A DNA stretch of 64,000 bases, taken from contig NZ_FQXT01000002.1 of the NCBI RefSeq assembly GCF_900130045.1, forward strand, positions 744,001-808,000, given 5' to 3'. Numbering within the stretch: the stretch's first letter is position 1; the number at the start of each line of letters is the position of its first letter. The position numbers and the translations under genes were made by a program. Under the pieces are notes generated by a model. That model had not been told where the DNA came from, ran no database searches, and saw only the letters and a list, made by a program, of their open reading frames with translations. The DNA comes from Leeuwenhoekiella palythoae. GTDB taxonomy: Bacteria; Bacteroidota; Bacteroidia; Flavobacteriales; Flavobacteriaceae. This document shows, one piece after another, positions 15,148 to 23,446 of this stretch.

Positions 15148-16314
15148 TTATTGCGCTAAACGAATTCCTGTGAATTGCCAGCGCAATTGAGGGTGAAAAA
15201 AGTTGCGATAAGTGGGACGCGTATGTTTATTGGAAGTTGCGATAGAGCCTCCACGTAAAACCTTCTGGCTTACCATAAACTTACCGTTATACTCTCCAAG
15301 TGCTCCGGGTGCTTTTTGATAATTAGGATAAGGTAAGTATGCGCTTTCGGTCCATTCCCAACGCGCACCCCAGTTAAGCGTTTGATGAGCCACTTCCCAT
15401 TCAAATTCTGTAGGTAAACGGCAAGTCTTCCATTGAGCGAAAGCAAAAGCTTCATAATACGAGATGTGGGTTGCTGGTGCCTCAAGGTTTAACGGTTGCA
15501 CACCGTCAAGACCGTAATAAAACCACAAATTATCTTGTTGTTGCCAATATTGTGGAGCCTTTGTATGCAAACTTTTTACCCAGTCCCAGCCTTCGCTATG
15601 CCAGAGCAATACTTGGTCATAACCACCGTCTTCTATAAATTCTAGATAGTCCTTATTCGAAACGAGTTGGTTTGAAATTTTAAAATCATTCAGAAATACC
15701 TTGTGTTTTCCTAGCTCATTGTCGTAGCAAAAGCCCTCACCATTATGACCTATCTCGTAGATTCCTTCAGGAATTTCTATCCAGGTAGTTGATTGGTTAG
15801 AAGCTGGGTTTTCTGAAAATGACTCAGAATATATCGGTTGTAGCGGATTGTTTCCGAGAATATATTTTATGTCAGTGAGCAGCAGTTCTTGGTGCTGTTT
15901 TTCGTGATGAATCCCAATTTCTACGAGGGATTGGAGCTCATCTGAAGCTGTATTCTGTTCAAGTAATTCTTGCAATTGATTCGTTACATACGCACGATAG
16001 TCATAGACTTCACGCACGGTAGGACGCGAAAGATTGCCGCGATCTGTACGAACCACCCGAGCACCCATGCTTTCGTAATAACTATTGAAAACAAAAGAGA
16101 AATTAGGGTCAAACTCCTTATAGTCGGTTTTAAACTTCTTTAAAATAAAATCCTCAAAAAACCAAGTGGTGTGACCTAAGTGCCATTTAGGTGGAGAAAC
16201 ATCTACAATGGGTTGCACTACATAATCCTCAATTTCTAGAGGTTTACACAGCGTTTCGGTATGTGTGCGAGTTTCGAGTAAAAAGTCAAGAAGCGTAGTG
16301 GTAGTAGTAAGCAT
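15148..16314 (-). CDS. egtB: Ergothioneine biosynthesis sulfoxide synthase EgtB
   Basis: 388 residues. The N-terminal DinB-like domain carries the iron ligands: HLGHTTWFFEDF and HHEKQHQELLLTDIKY (HxxxHxE). The C-terminal formylglycine-generating-enzyme/sulfatase-modifying fold contains PATHISYYEAFAFAQWKTCRLPTEFEWE and ends LRGGSIATSNKHTRPTYRNFFHPQLRWQFTGIRLA, a hallmark of EgtB. The enzyme joins hercynine to a thiol (cysteine or gamma-glutamylcysteine) using O2. Which thiol cannot be told. No EgtC or EgtE is nearby; a lyase elsewhere would be needed to finish ergothioneine. Confidence 0.92.
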   Translation of the reverse strand: MLTTTTTLLDFLLETRTHTETLCKPLEIEDYVVQPIVDVSPPKWHLGHTTWFFEDFILKKFKTDYKEFDPNFSFVFNSYYESMGARVVRTDRGNLSRPTVREVYDYRAYVTNQLQELLEQNTASDELQSLVEIGIHHEKQHQELLLTDIKYILGNNPLQPIYSESFSENPASNQSTTWIEIPEGIYEIGHNGEGFCYDNELGKHKVFLNDFKISNQLVSNKDYLEFIEDGGYDQVLLWHSEGWDWVKSLHTKAPQYWQQQDNLWFYYGLDGVQPLNLEAPATHISYYEAFAFAQWKTCRLPTEFEWEVAHQTLNWGARWEWTESAYLPYPNYQKAPGALGEYNGKFMVSQKVLRGGSIATSNKHTRPTYRNFFHPQLRWQFTGIRLAQ

Positions 16315-16401
16315 ATCAATAATTTACATACTTCAAAAAGAAGCTTTTTAAATGTACGGGAATTATTGCTATGCCCTAGCTTAGACTGTGTTAAGCCCTA
16401 G

Positions 16402-16815
16402 TTAAAAGGTAAATGGCATAGAATATTTAATGGCTCTGGGTTTGCCTCCTGCCTGACCCGGAGTCATTTGAGGTATTGCCATAATGTTGCGTTTGGCTTC
16501 TTCCTGAAGCACTTTTGTGCCGCCTTTTACACCAAGAATTTGTGGTTTGCCTTCCTCGTTGATCACGAAGTCTACAACCACTTTTTCCTTAACGCTTCCT
16601 TTTTTGTAGCCTTTTGGGAATTGAAAATTTGAAACTACGTGTTGAACCAGTTGTTTTTTAAAACAAGCCTTTTTTTCTGCTGTCGAACCGGTACATCCCG
16701 GCCAAACAGGAGGAATTTCGTTAATGGTGATTCCGTTTCCGGAAACAAGCACGCCTTCTTGAGCAAAGCTGAACGCGCAAACTAAAAAACAAGTAATAAG
16801 TAATAAAGATCTCAT
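16402..16815 (-). CDS. Secreted TonB C-terminal-domain protein
   Basis: 137 residues: signal peptide (MRSLLLITCFLVCAFSFAQ), then directly a TonB C-terminal-like fold. Landmarks are PPVWPGCTGSTAEKKACFKKQLVQHVVSNFQFP, KVVVDFVINEEGKPQILGVKGG and AIPQMTPGQAGGKPRAIKYSMPFTF. There is no N-terminal membrane anchor or Pro-rich spacer, so it cannot energise receptors the way TonB does. Short TonB_C proteins of this kind are common in flavobacteria and probably work in the periplasm, with unknown partners. Two cysteines in the WPGC...KAC loop may form a disulfide. Confidence 0.8.
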   Translation of the reverse strand: MRSLLLITCFLVCAFSFAQEGVLVSGNGITINEIPPVWPGCTGSTAEKKACFKKQLVQHVVSNFQFPKGYKKGSVKEKVVVDFVINEEGKPQILGVKGGTKVLQEEAKRNIMAIPQMTPGQAGGKPRAIKYSMPFTF

Positions 16816-16841
16816 AGGTATTGAAGATTTGGGGTTACAAT

Positions 16842-17693
16842 TTATATGGCTACTTTACCTTTTATGTGAGGGTGTGGATCGTAATTCTCCAGTTGAAAAT
16901 CTTCAAATTTAAAACTGAAGATGTCCTTGACCTCGGGGTTTAGTTTGATCGTAGGTAAGTTGCGTAATTCACGAGTCAATTGCAAATTAAGTTGCTCTAT
17001 ATGATTGTTGTAAATATGAGCATCTCCAAAGGTGTGAATAAAATCACCCGGAGCATAATCGCATACTTGAGCCATCATCATCGTGAAGAGTGCATAAGAA
17101 GCAATATTAAACGGAACTCCCAAAAATACATCGGCACTACGTTGATAGAGTTGGCACGAAAGTTTAGGGCGTTTATCTTCTGCTTCGGGATCACCGGGAG
17201 CAACATAAAACTGAAAAAATGCGTGACAAGGCGGTAGTGCGGCCTTACCATTTGCTACATTTTCTGAAAATGATTTTGAAGTGTCTGGCATCACGCTGGG
17301 ATTCCAGGCGCTTACCAGCATACGTCTACTGTTAGGATTGTTTTTTAAGGTGTCTATCACCTCTTTGATCTGGTCTATTTCTTCACTATTCCAGTTGCGC
17401 CATTGATGGCCGTAAACTGGTCCTAGATTACCTTCTTCATCAGCCCATTCATTCCAGATACGTACGCCATTTTCTTTAAGGTATTCGATATTAGTGTCCC
17501 CTTTTAAAAACCAGAGTAGTTCGTAGATAATAGATTTTAAATGAAGCTTTTTTGTTGTGACCATTGGGAAGCCTTCGCTCAGATCAAATCGCATTTGATA
17601 TCCAAAAACACTTAAAGTTCCGGTACCGGTGCGATCCCCTTTTTGAGTGCCGTGGTCTAGTATGTGTTTTACAAGATCGTGGTATTGTTTCAT
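16842..17693 (-). CDS. thyA: Thymidylate synthase
   Basis: 283 residues of classical ThyA, which makes dTMP from dUMP with methylenetetrahydrofolate. Motifs are [32 protein letters not shown], the catalytic cysteine in [35 protein letters not shown] and [12 protein letters not shown]. It is slightly longer than the 264-residue enterobacterial enzyme because of an insertion after [16 protein letters not shown]. It is upstream of the TonB_C gene on the same strand (26 bp gap). Confidence 0.97.
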   Translation of the reverse strand: MKQYHDLVKHILDHGTQKGDRTGTGTLSVFGYQMRFDLSEGFPMVTTKKLHLKSIIYELLWFLKGDTNIEYLKENGVRIWNEWADEEGNLGPVYGHQWRNWNSEEIDQIKEVIDTLKNNPNSRRMLVSAWNPSVMPDTSKSFSENVANGKAALPPCHAFFQFYVAPGDPEAEDKRPKLSCQLYQRSADVFLGVPFNIASYALFTMMMAQVCDYAPGDFIHTFGDAHIYNNHIEQLNLQLTRELRNLPTIKLNPEVKDIFSFKFEDFQLENYDPHPHIKGKVAI

Positions 17694-17823
17694 AGCAGGA
17701 GTAACATTTATGGTAAAAATACAGCTTTGAAAAACACTGTATTTTTTAAGATATTATTTTTTTTAATAATTTATTAACTAAATATGACTACTTTCGCCTC
17801 ATAAAAATTGCACAGTCCATTAC

Positions 17824-18189
17824 ATGGTTTTAAAATCTAATTCTTATTCATTTGGTGAGGCCAAATATTTTGAAAGCTTTGTTCATATCAAATTTAATGA
17901 AGATTTAGATGAGGTCAAGCTTGAATACTCTAAGCAAATTTTTAAAGATATCGAGGCATTTTATGATGGAGCAAGATATGCTTTGATTTCTGAGCGTGGT
18001 CTTGCTACAGCTTTTAATCCCATTAATATGAAGTCGCTAAATCTTTCTAAGATGTATGCGTTAGCGGTGGTTTCTCCAGAAGGATCACAACGTCGCGAAG
18101 AGCTTGTTGTTGAACAAGGGTACTACAAAGGTTCTTTTGCTTTTTTTACTACGTATAAAGCAGCAGAAGAGTGGGTACTTACCTTTTAA
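17824..18189 (+). CDS. Hypothetical protein, possibly STAS/SpoIIAA-like
   Basis: 121 residues, no signal peptide. The pattern of strands and amphipathic helices (FVHIKFNEDLDEVKLEYSKQIFKDIEAFYDG-ARYALISERGLATAFNPINMKSLNLSKMYALAVVSPEG...AFFTTYKAAEEWVLTF) resembles small STAS-like or 'SpoIIAA-like' flavobacterial proteins, ending with the typical AAxEWL helix. I cannot assign a function. It stands alone between thyA (divergent) and the nucleoside transporter (convergent, 6 bp gap). Confidence 0.6.
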   Translation: MVLKSNSYSFGEAKYFESFVHIKFNEDLDEVKLEYSKQIFKDIEAFYDGARYALISERGLATAFNPINMKSLNLSKMYALAVVSPEGSQRREELVVEQGYYKGSFAFFTTYKAAEEWVLTF

Positions 18190-18195
18190 TAGGTT

Positions 18196-19611
18196 TTACC
18201 CAATAATCATTCCGGCTATAGTTGAAGAAAGTAGTGAGGCTAAAGTTCCTCCTAATACTGCTTTTAATCCAAATTCAGAGAGTGTTTTACGTTGACCAGG
18301 CGCAAGTGATCCTATTCCGCCAATCTGGATTCCTATCGAAGCAAAATTGGCAAAACCACACAATAGATAGGTTGCCATGATGACCGATTTCTGATAGGTA
18401 AAACTTAACCCATTTACCGGATTTTTGAGTTCGGCTAATTGAATGTAACCTACAAATTCGCTTGCAGCCAATTTAATCCCTAGCAATTGTCCCATAAGCA
18501 TAATGTCTTCTGAAGCGACACCAATTAGCCACATTAATGGGGCAAAAATGGTTCCTAAAACAGACTCAAGAGAAAAAGAGGTGTATGGAGTATTAGCGGC
18601 TAGAAAGTCGTTTAACGAGGTTACTTCACCGATCTTTCCGAAGCCCCAATTGATCATAGCTATAAAGGCAACAAAAACTAAAAGCATTGCACCTACGTTG
18701 GCCGCTAGCTTTAAACCTTCGGTCGTTCCGGTTGCGATGGCGTCAAGAATATTAGAGCCAATTTTATCTGAAGACACTTCTACATTAGGATCTACAGGCA
18801 TCTGCTGCGGATACAAAAGTTTTGAGATCACAATAGCGCCGGGCGCTGCCATAACCGATGCGGCTAATAAATGTCGTGCAAATTCTAAACGTAAGGCCGG
18901 GTCATCACCACCCAAAAACCCTATGTAAGCTGCCAGTACTCCGCCGGCAACAGTGGCCATACCGCCCACCATAACCAATAGGATCTCAGAACGCGTCATA
19001 CGTTCAAGATACGCTTTGATCATTAGTGGTGCTTCGGTTTGCCCGAGGAAAATATTACCGGCGACCGATAAGCTTTCGGCTCCTGAAATGCCTAATAATT
19101 TTGTAAGAACCCACGCCATTCCTTTAACTACAACTTGTACGATTCCTAAGTAATACAAAACTGAAGTCAACGCCGAAAAGAAGATGATGGTGGGTAACAC
19201 CTGAAAGATAAAGATGAATCCATAACTTTCGGTATCCATCATTCCGCCTAAAAGAAATTCGCTTCCGGCAGCAGTGAAATCAAGGATTTTTACAAAGATC
19301 TTTCCTACAAATTCAAAAGATTTTTGAACAAAGGGAACTTTTAATACGCCTATTGCTAATAAGAGTTGCGCTCCTAAACCAATCCCGATAGTTTTCCAAT
19401 TGATTGCTTTACGGTTTGTGCTAAAAAGATAAGCGATGACCAGCAGGCAGATCATCCCTAAAACTCCGCGCCATAGACTGTCAAAAGAAAATCCGGCGTT
19501 GGGTATAATTACTTTGCTCTCAGCTACCGGAAGAATTTCTTGGGCACTTTGCGCTACAGATGATAGGGTAGAAATGACACTAACGAGTAGGAGTAGAAGT
19601 AGTTTTCGCAT
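18196..19611 (-). CDS. CNT-family nucleoside transporter
   Basis: A 471-residue inner-membrane concentrative nucleoside transporter (NupC/CNT). Multiple hydrophobic helices are evident. Diagnostic segments are LGISGAESLSVAGNIFLGQTEAPLMIKAYLERMTRSEIL (re-entrant loop and nucleoside/cation site), GGMATVAGGVLAAYIGFLGG and LLCGFANFASIGIQIGGIGSLAP. It has a signal-like hydrophobic N-terminus ending SVAQSAQE ahead of the first core helix, longer than E. coli NupC (400 residues). It would import nucleosides with H+ or Na+. It lies 7 bp downstream of the bifunctional-nuclease gene and is probably co-transcribed with it. Confidence 0.92.
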   Translation of the reverse strand: MRKLLLLLLVSVISTLSSVAQSAQEILPVAESKVIIPNAGFSFDSLWRGVLGMICLLVIAYLFSTNRKAINWKTIGIGLGAQLLLAIGVLKVPFVQKSFEFVGKIFVKILDFTAAGSEFLLGGMMDTESYGFIFIFQVLPTIIFFSALTSVLYYLGIVQVVVKGMAWVLTKLLGISGAESLSVAGNIFLGQTEAPLMIKAYLERMTRSEILLVMVGGMATVAGGVLAAYIGFLGGDDPALRLEFARHLLAASVMAAPGAIVISKLLYPQQMPVDPNVEVSSDKIGSNILDAIATGTTEGLKLAANVGAMLLVFVAFIAMINWGFGKIGEVTSLNDFLAANTPYTSFSLESVLGTIFAPLMWLIGVASEDIMLMGQLLGIKLAASEFVGYIQLAELKNPVNGLSFTYQKSVIMATYLLCGFANFASIGIQIGGIGSLAPGQRKTLSEFGLKAVLGGTLASLLSSTIAGMIIG

Positions 19612-19618
19612 CTATAAA

Positions 19619-20242
19619 TTAATTGCGTTTAGATATTTCGTCTCTGATTTTTGCAGCAGCCTCATAGTCTTCAGCGGCAACAGCTTGTTCTAGAAGAGAA
19701 TTCAATTCGCTCAGAGATAATTTTTTATAATCGTTAGAAGCAGCGGAAGGTTTTTCTTCCTCCTCTTCAACAACCAGCTGGTCTACAAGAACATCATCTT
19801 CTGCTTCTTTAGAAACATCGTGATCAGTACCTTTTAAATAAATGCCGGCTTTATCAAGAATATTTTTATAGGTAAAAATAGGAGCGTTAAACCGAAGCGC
19901 TAGCGAAATGGCGTCACTGGTACGCGCATCAATGATCTCTTCAATACTGTCACGCTCGCAAATGATACTGCTGTAAAAAACACCATCAACCAGTTTATGA
20001 ATGATCACCTGTTTAACCTGAATATCAAAACGGTCTGCAAAATTTTTAAAAAGGTCGTGGGTAAGTGGCCGCGGAGGCTTGATCTCTTTTTCAAGAGCAA
20101 TAGCAATAGATTGTGCTTCAAAAGCGCCTATAACAATAGGTAGCTTGCGGTCACCATCAACTTCACTAAGTATTAAAGCGTATGCGCCATTTTGTGTCTG
20201 GCTATACGATATTCCCTTAATATTCAAACGCACTAAACTCAT
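19619..20242 (-). CDS. Bifunctional nuclease family protein with UVR motif
   Basis: 207 residues from the ATG at 20242; an upstream start at 20290 would run through the etfA terminator and is rejected. The N-terminal BFN/DUF151 domain (about residues 1-140) shows VRLNIKGISYSQTQNGAYALILSEVDGDRKLPIVIGAFEAQSIA and ARTSDAISLALRFNAPIFT. The C-terminus is a UVR helical hairpin (LSELNSLLEQAVAAEDYEAAAKIRDEI), as in UvrB/UvrC. BFN proteins have been reported to cut DNA and RNA; the cellular role in flavobacteria is not established. Confidence 0.85.
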   Translation of the reverse strand: MSLVRLNIKGISYSQTQNGAYALILSEVDGDRKLPIVIGAFEAQSIAIALEKEIKPPRPLTHDLFKNFADRFDIQVKQVIIHKLVDGVFYSSIICERDSIEEIIDARTSDAISLALRFNAPIFTYKNILDKAGIYLKGTDHDVSKEAEDDVLVDQLVVEEEEEKPSAASNDYKKLSLSELNSLLEQAVAAEDYEAAAKIRDEISKRN

Positions 20243-20255
20243 AAGCTGTAAAAAT

Positions 20256-20305
20256 ATAAAAAGGCTGTTTAAATGAGGACAGATATCCAAATTTAAACAG
20301 CCCTT
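20256..20305 (-). terminator. Terminator downstream of etfA
   Basis: The 12-bp stem GGCTGTTTAAAT / ATTTAAACAGCC (20263-20274 and 20291-20302) is followed on the minus strand by a T-rich run (TTTTTATATTTTT). It separates etfBA from the nuclease-transporter unit. Confidence 0.75.
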
Positions 20306-20327
20306 TGAGCGCTCGAAAATACTAAAT

Positions 20328-21296
20328 TTAAGAGTTATTCGCCTTAAACTCTTTTAATTTTTCGTTTAGCTTAGGAACAACCTCAAAAGCATCTCCTACA
20401 ATACCGTAATCTGCGGCTTTAAAAAAGGGCGCTTCCGGGTCTGTGTTGATGACTACTTTAGTCTTAGAGGCGTTGATCCCCGCAAGATGCTGGATCGCTC
20501 CTGAAATTCCAACAGCGATATATAAATTAGAAGCAACAGGCTTACCGGTTTGACCTACGTGTTCGCTATGCGGTCTCCAGCCCATATCAGAAACTGGTTT
20601 AGAGCACGCAGTTGCTGCGCCTAGAATATCTGCCATTTCTTCGATCATTCCCCAGTTTTCAGGTCCTTTGAGTCCGCGGCCTCCACTTACTACGATTTCA
20701 GCATCAGCTATGGTAACTTTGTCTTTTACTTTATCAACCGACTGCACTTCAACTTTAAACTGCGAATCATCAAGGCTAGGGTCAAAAGACGTTTCCGTAG
20801 CATCTTTTTGCGCTTCTTTAAGACCAAAACTGTTTTTAGATAAGCCTATGATTTTTACATCTGTACTGATTTCGGTGTGATTGAAGGCTTTGTTTGTAAA
20901 AGCGGTACGCTTTACTTTAAAAGGGGAAGCACTTTCTGGTAAGGCCACAACATTTGAGGCATAACCGGCTTCAAGATCTACTGCGAGTAGTGGAGCTAAA
21001 TATTTAGCATTTGCACTGCTGCTTAAAACCACCACTTTTGAACCTTCGTTTTTAGCGATTTCGGTTACTGCGGCAGCATACGCATTAGCTGTAAACTTAC
21101 TTAGTTTATCACTTTTTATGTGAACTACCTTATCTGCACCATAAGTGCCTAATGAGGCTGTTTCTTCAGCATTAACGGCAACAGCGGTTACCGTGGTACT
21201 CATCATATCTGCGATGCCGCGGGCGTAACTAACGACCTCGTATGCTGTCTTTTTAAATTTTCCTTCTTCTGATTCTGTATATACTAAAACTGACAT
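20328..21296 (-). CDS. etfA: Electron transfer flavoprotein, alpha subunit
   Basis: A 322-residue EtfA/FixB protein. The C-terminal FAD domain is visible: [72 protein letters not shown] and [20 protein letters not shown]. With EtfB it passes electrons from acyl-CoA dehydrogenases to the quinone pool through ETF-QO. It lies 60 bp downstream of etfB; the spacer holds an imperfect copy of the CGCTTTCGCGAAAGCG-type palindrome. Confidence 0.95.
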   Translation of the reverse strand: MSVLVYTESEEGKFKKTAYEVVSYARGIADMMSTTVTAVAVNAEETASLGTYGADKVVHIKSDKLSKFTANAYAAAVTEIAKNEGSKVVVLSSSANAKYLAPLLAVDLEAGYASNVVALPESASPFKVKRTAFTNKAFNHTEISTDVKIIGLSKNSFGLKEAQKDATETSFDPSLDDSQFKVEVQSVDKVKDKVTIADAEIVVSGGRGLKGPENWGMIEEMADILGAATACSKPVSDMGWRPHSEHVGQTGKPVASNLYIAVGISGAIQHLAGINASKTKVVINTDPEAPFFKAADYGIVGDAFEVVPKLNEKLKEFKANNS

Positions 21297-21356
21297 ATTT
21301 TTTGCTTTTGATTTTTTCGCGCAAGCGAAAGAATTAAATGTGACTTAAAAGAACTT

Positions 21357-22103
21357 TTAGATGGCTTTTGCTTCGTTGTGCAAAAGATCTATGAGTTCGT
21401 CTAAATTATCTGGTGAGATAAGTTTTACATCTCCTTTAGGAGCCGGTTTTTCAAAAGAAACAGCTGAGGTCTCGGTTGAAGCACCTTGTGGTTCTTTAAC
21501 CTCAAGAGGTTTTTTTCGCGCCATCATAATACCACGCATATTTGGGATGCGTAAATCACTTTCTTCAACAATTCCTTTTTGCCCACCTACAACTAGAGGT
21601 AATTTTGCAGTTACGGTTTCTTTACCACCGTCAATCTCACGAACAGCAGTTGCGGTATCACCGTCAACTTCGAGACCGATACATGTATTTACAAAACTTG
21701 CACCGAGTAAACTCGCCAACATTCCGGGAACCATACCGCCATTGTAGTCAATAGACTCGCGGCCGGCAATAATCAAGTCGTAATTACCTTCTTTAGCAAC
21801 AGCACTTAATTCTTTAGCCACCTGAAATCCATCAAGTGCTTCGGTATTGATTCTAATCGCGGTGTCTGCTCCTATGGCAAGCGCTTTTCTTAAGGTAGGT
21901 TCAGTTTCCGGGCCACCTACATTAATAATATCTACAGTAGCGCCTTGTTTTTCTTTAAACCACATGGCGCGGGTAAGACCAAATTCATCATTTGGGTTAA
22001 TCACAAATTGAACACCGTTTGTATCAAATTTGGTGTCATTTTCGGTAAAATTAATCTTAGAAGTCGTATCAGGTACGTGACTGATGCACACTAATATTTT
22101 CAT
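21357..22103 (-). CDS. etfB: Electron transfer flavoprotein, beta subunit
   Basis: 248 residues of EtfB/FixA, with KILVCISHVPDT, FVINPNDEFGLTRAM, DLIIAGRESIDYNGGMVPGMLASLLGASFVN and the C-terminal MRGIMMARKKPLEVKEP (signature near the AMP site). It forms the ETF dimer with the next gene and is the first gene of the etfBA unit. Confidence 0.95.
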   Translation of the reverse strand: MKILVCISHVPDTTSKINFTENDTKFDTNGVQFVINPNDEFGLTRAMWFKEKQGATVDIINVGGPETEPTLRKALAIGADTAIRINTEALDGFQVAKELSAVAKEGNYDLIIAGRESIDYNGGMVPGMLASLLGASFVNTCIGLEVDGDTATAVREIDGGKETVTAKLPLVVGGQKGIVEESDLRIPNMRGIMMARKKPLEVKEPQGASTETSAVSFEKPAPKGDVKLISPDNLDELIDLLHNEAKAI

Positions 22104-22229
22104 ATATCAAACTTTTATCTTGTGAACTATTTCGTTTTCGTTACGAAAATAAGCATTAAAATCGGAAATTTGCTATGCGTGCATAACAAAATTTAGTTAA
22201 ATCCGATTTCTTAGGGAAGATTTAATTCC

Positions 22230-22257
22230 TATTTTTGCTGTCCCCACAAAATTGGGG
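22230..22257 (+). promoter_or_regulatory. pdhB -7 box and leader hairpin
   Basis: The -7 box TATTTTTG (22230-22237) is followed five bases later by the inverted repeat CCCC-ACAAAATT-GGGG (22242-22257), just after the expected start of transcription. This supports the ATG at 22300 over an in-frame start at 22252 that lies within the hairpin. Confidence 0.5.
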
Positions 22258-22299
22258 TTTTTACTTGATTTAACAGTACACGTACATCCACTTTTATTT

Positions 22300-23277
22300 A
22301 TGAAAACAATACAATTTAGGGAAGCGGTTTGTGAAGCCATGAGTGAAGAAATGCGCCGTGATGAGGCCATTTATCTTATGGGGGAAGAGGTTGCAGAATA
22401 TAATGGAGCTTACAAAGCATCTAAAGGAATGCTTGATGAGTTTGGTCCAGATCGTGTAATCGATACTCCAATTTCAGAATTAGGTTTCGCCGGGATCGCC
22501 ATTGGTAGTGCAATGAACGGTAACCGTCCTATTGTAGAATATATGACCTTCAACTTCTCGTTAGTAGGTATAGATCAGATTATAAATAACGCGGCAAAGA
22601 TCCGTCAGATGTCTGGAGGTCAATTTAATTGTCCAATTGTGTTTAGAGGGCCTACTGCTTCTGCAGGACAGCTAGGAGCAACGCACTCTCAGGCTTTTGA
22701 GAGCTGGTTTGCAAATACTCCCGGGCTTAAGGTAATTGTACCTTCTAACCCAGCTGATGCAAAAGGCTTATTAAAGTCGGCTATTCGCGATGACGATCCG
22801 GTTATTTTTATGGAAAGCGAGCAGATGTATGGTGATAAAGGCGAAGTGCCAGAAGGAGAATACTTAATTCCAATTGGTGTTGCTGATGTGAAGCGCGAAG
22901 GAAGCGATGTAACTATTGTTTCTTTTGGTAAGATCATTAAAGAAGCTTACGCTGCCGCCGAAGAATTAGAGAAGGATGGTATTTCTTGCGAGATCATTGA
23001 CTTGCGTACCGTGAGACCTTTAGATATTAATACGGTTATCGAGTCTGTAAAGAAAACAAACAGATTGGTGATTCTTGAAGAAGCTTGGCCTTTTGGAAAT
23101 GTATCTACTGAGATTACCTTCCAAGTTCAGGAAAAAGCTTTTGACTATCTAGATGCACCTATTGTAAAAATAAACACTGCAGATACACCAGCACCGTATT
23201 CACCTGTTCTTTTAAAAGAGTGGATACCTAACAGCAATGATGTTGTTAAAGCTGTTAAAAAAGTACTATACAGATAA
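22300..23277 (+). CDS. pdhB: Pyruvate dehydrogenase E1 component, beta subunit
   Basis: 325 residues from the ATG at 22300. It contains the transketolase-pyrimidine fold for thiamin diphosphate: MGEEVAEYNGAYKASKGMLDEFGPDRVIDTPISELGFAGIAIGSAMNG, and QMSGGQFNCPIVFRGPTASAGQLGATHSQAFESWFANTPGLKV. The C-terminal swivel domain ends LILEEAWPFGNVSTEI...NTADTPAPYSP. It decarboxylates pyruvate together with E1-alpha, which is not adjacent (pdhA and the E2 gene are often elsewhere in flavobacteria). A terminator follows. A branched-chain E1-beta is less likely given the motifs and length. Confidence 0.93.
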   Translation: MKTIQFREAVCEAMSEEMRRDEAIYLMGEEVAEYNGAYKASKGMLDEFGPDRVIDTPISELGFAGIAIGSAMNGNRPIVEYMTFNFSLVGIDQIINNAAKIRQMSGGQFNCPIVFRGPTASAGQLGATHSQAFESWFANTPGLKVIVPSNPADAKGLLKSAIRDDDPVIFMESEQMYGDKGEVPEGEYLIPIGVADVKREGSDVTIVSFGKIIKEAYAAAEELEKDGISCEIIDLRTVRPLDINTVIESVKKTNRLVILEEAWPFGNVSTEITFQVQEKAFDYLDAPIVKINTADTPAPYSPVLLKEWIPNSNDVVKAVKKVLYR

Positions 23278-23296
23278 CTAGATACTACTATCTTTG

Positions 23297-23349
23297 AAGC
23301 TTCATTGGTCAATATGTATTGGCTAATGAAGCTTTTTTGTTAGTAGTCA
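23297..23349 (+). terminator. Rho-independent terminator after pdhB
   Basis: The stem AAGCTTCATT / AATGAAGCTT (arms at 23297-23306 and 23334-23343) has a partly paired interior and is followed by six Ts. Confidence 0.75.
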
Positions 23350-23446
23350 TTTTATTTGCGACAAATACGGTGTTCGTTCGTCTTTAAAATATACTAATTC
23401 AATAGTTTTTGAGTTAGAAAAACTCCCCTAGACCGTTACCTATTAT

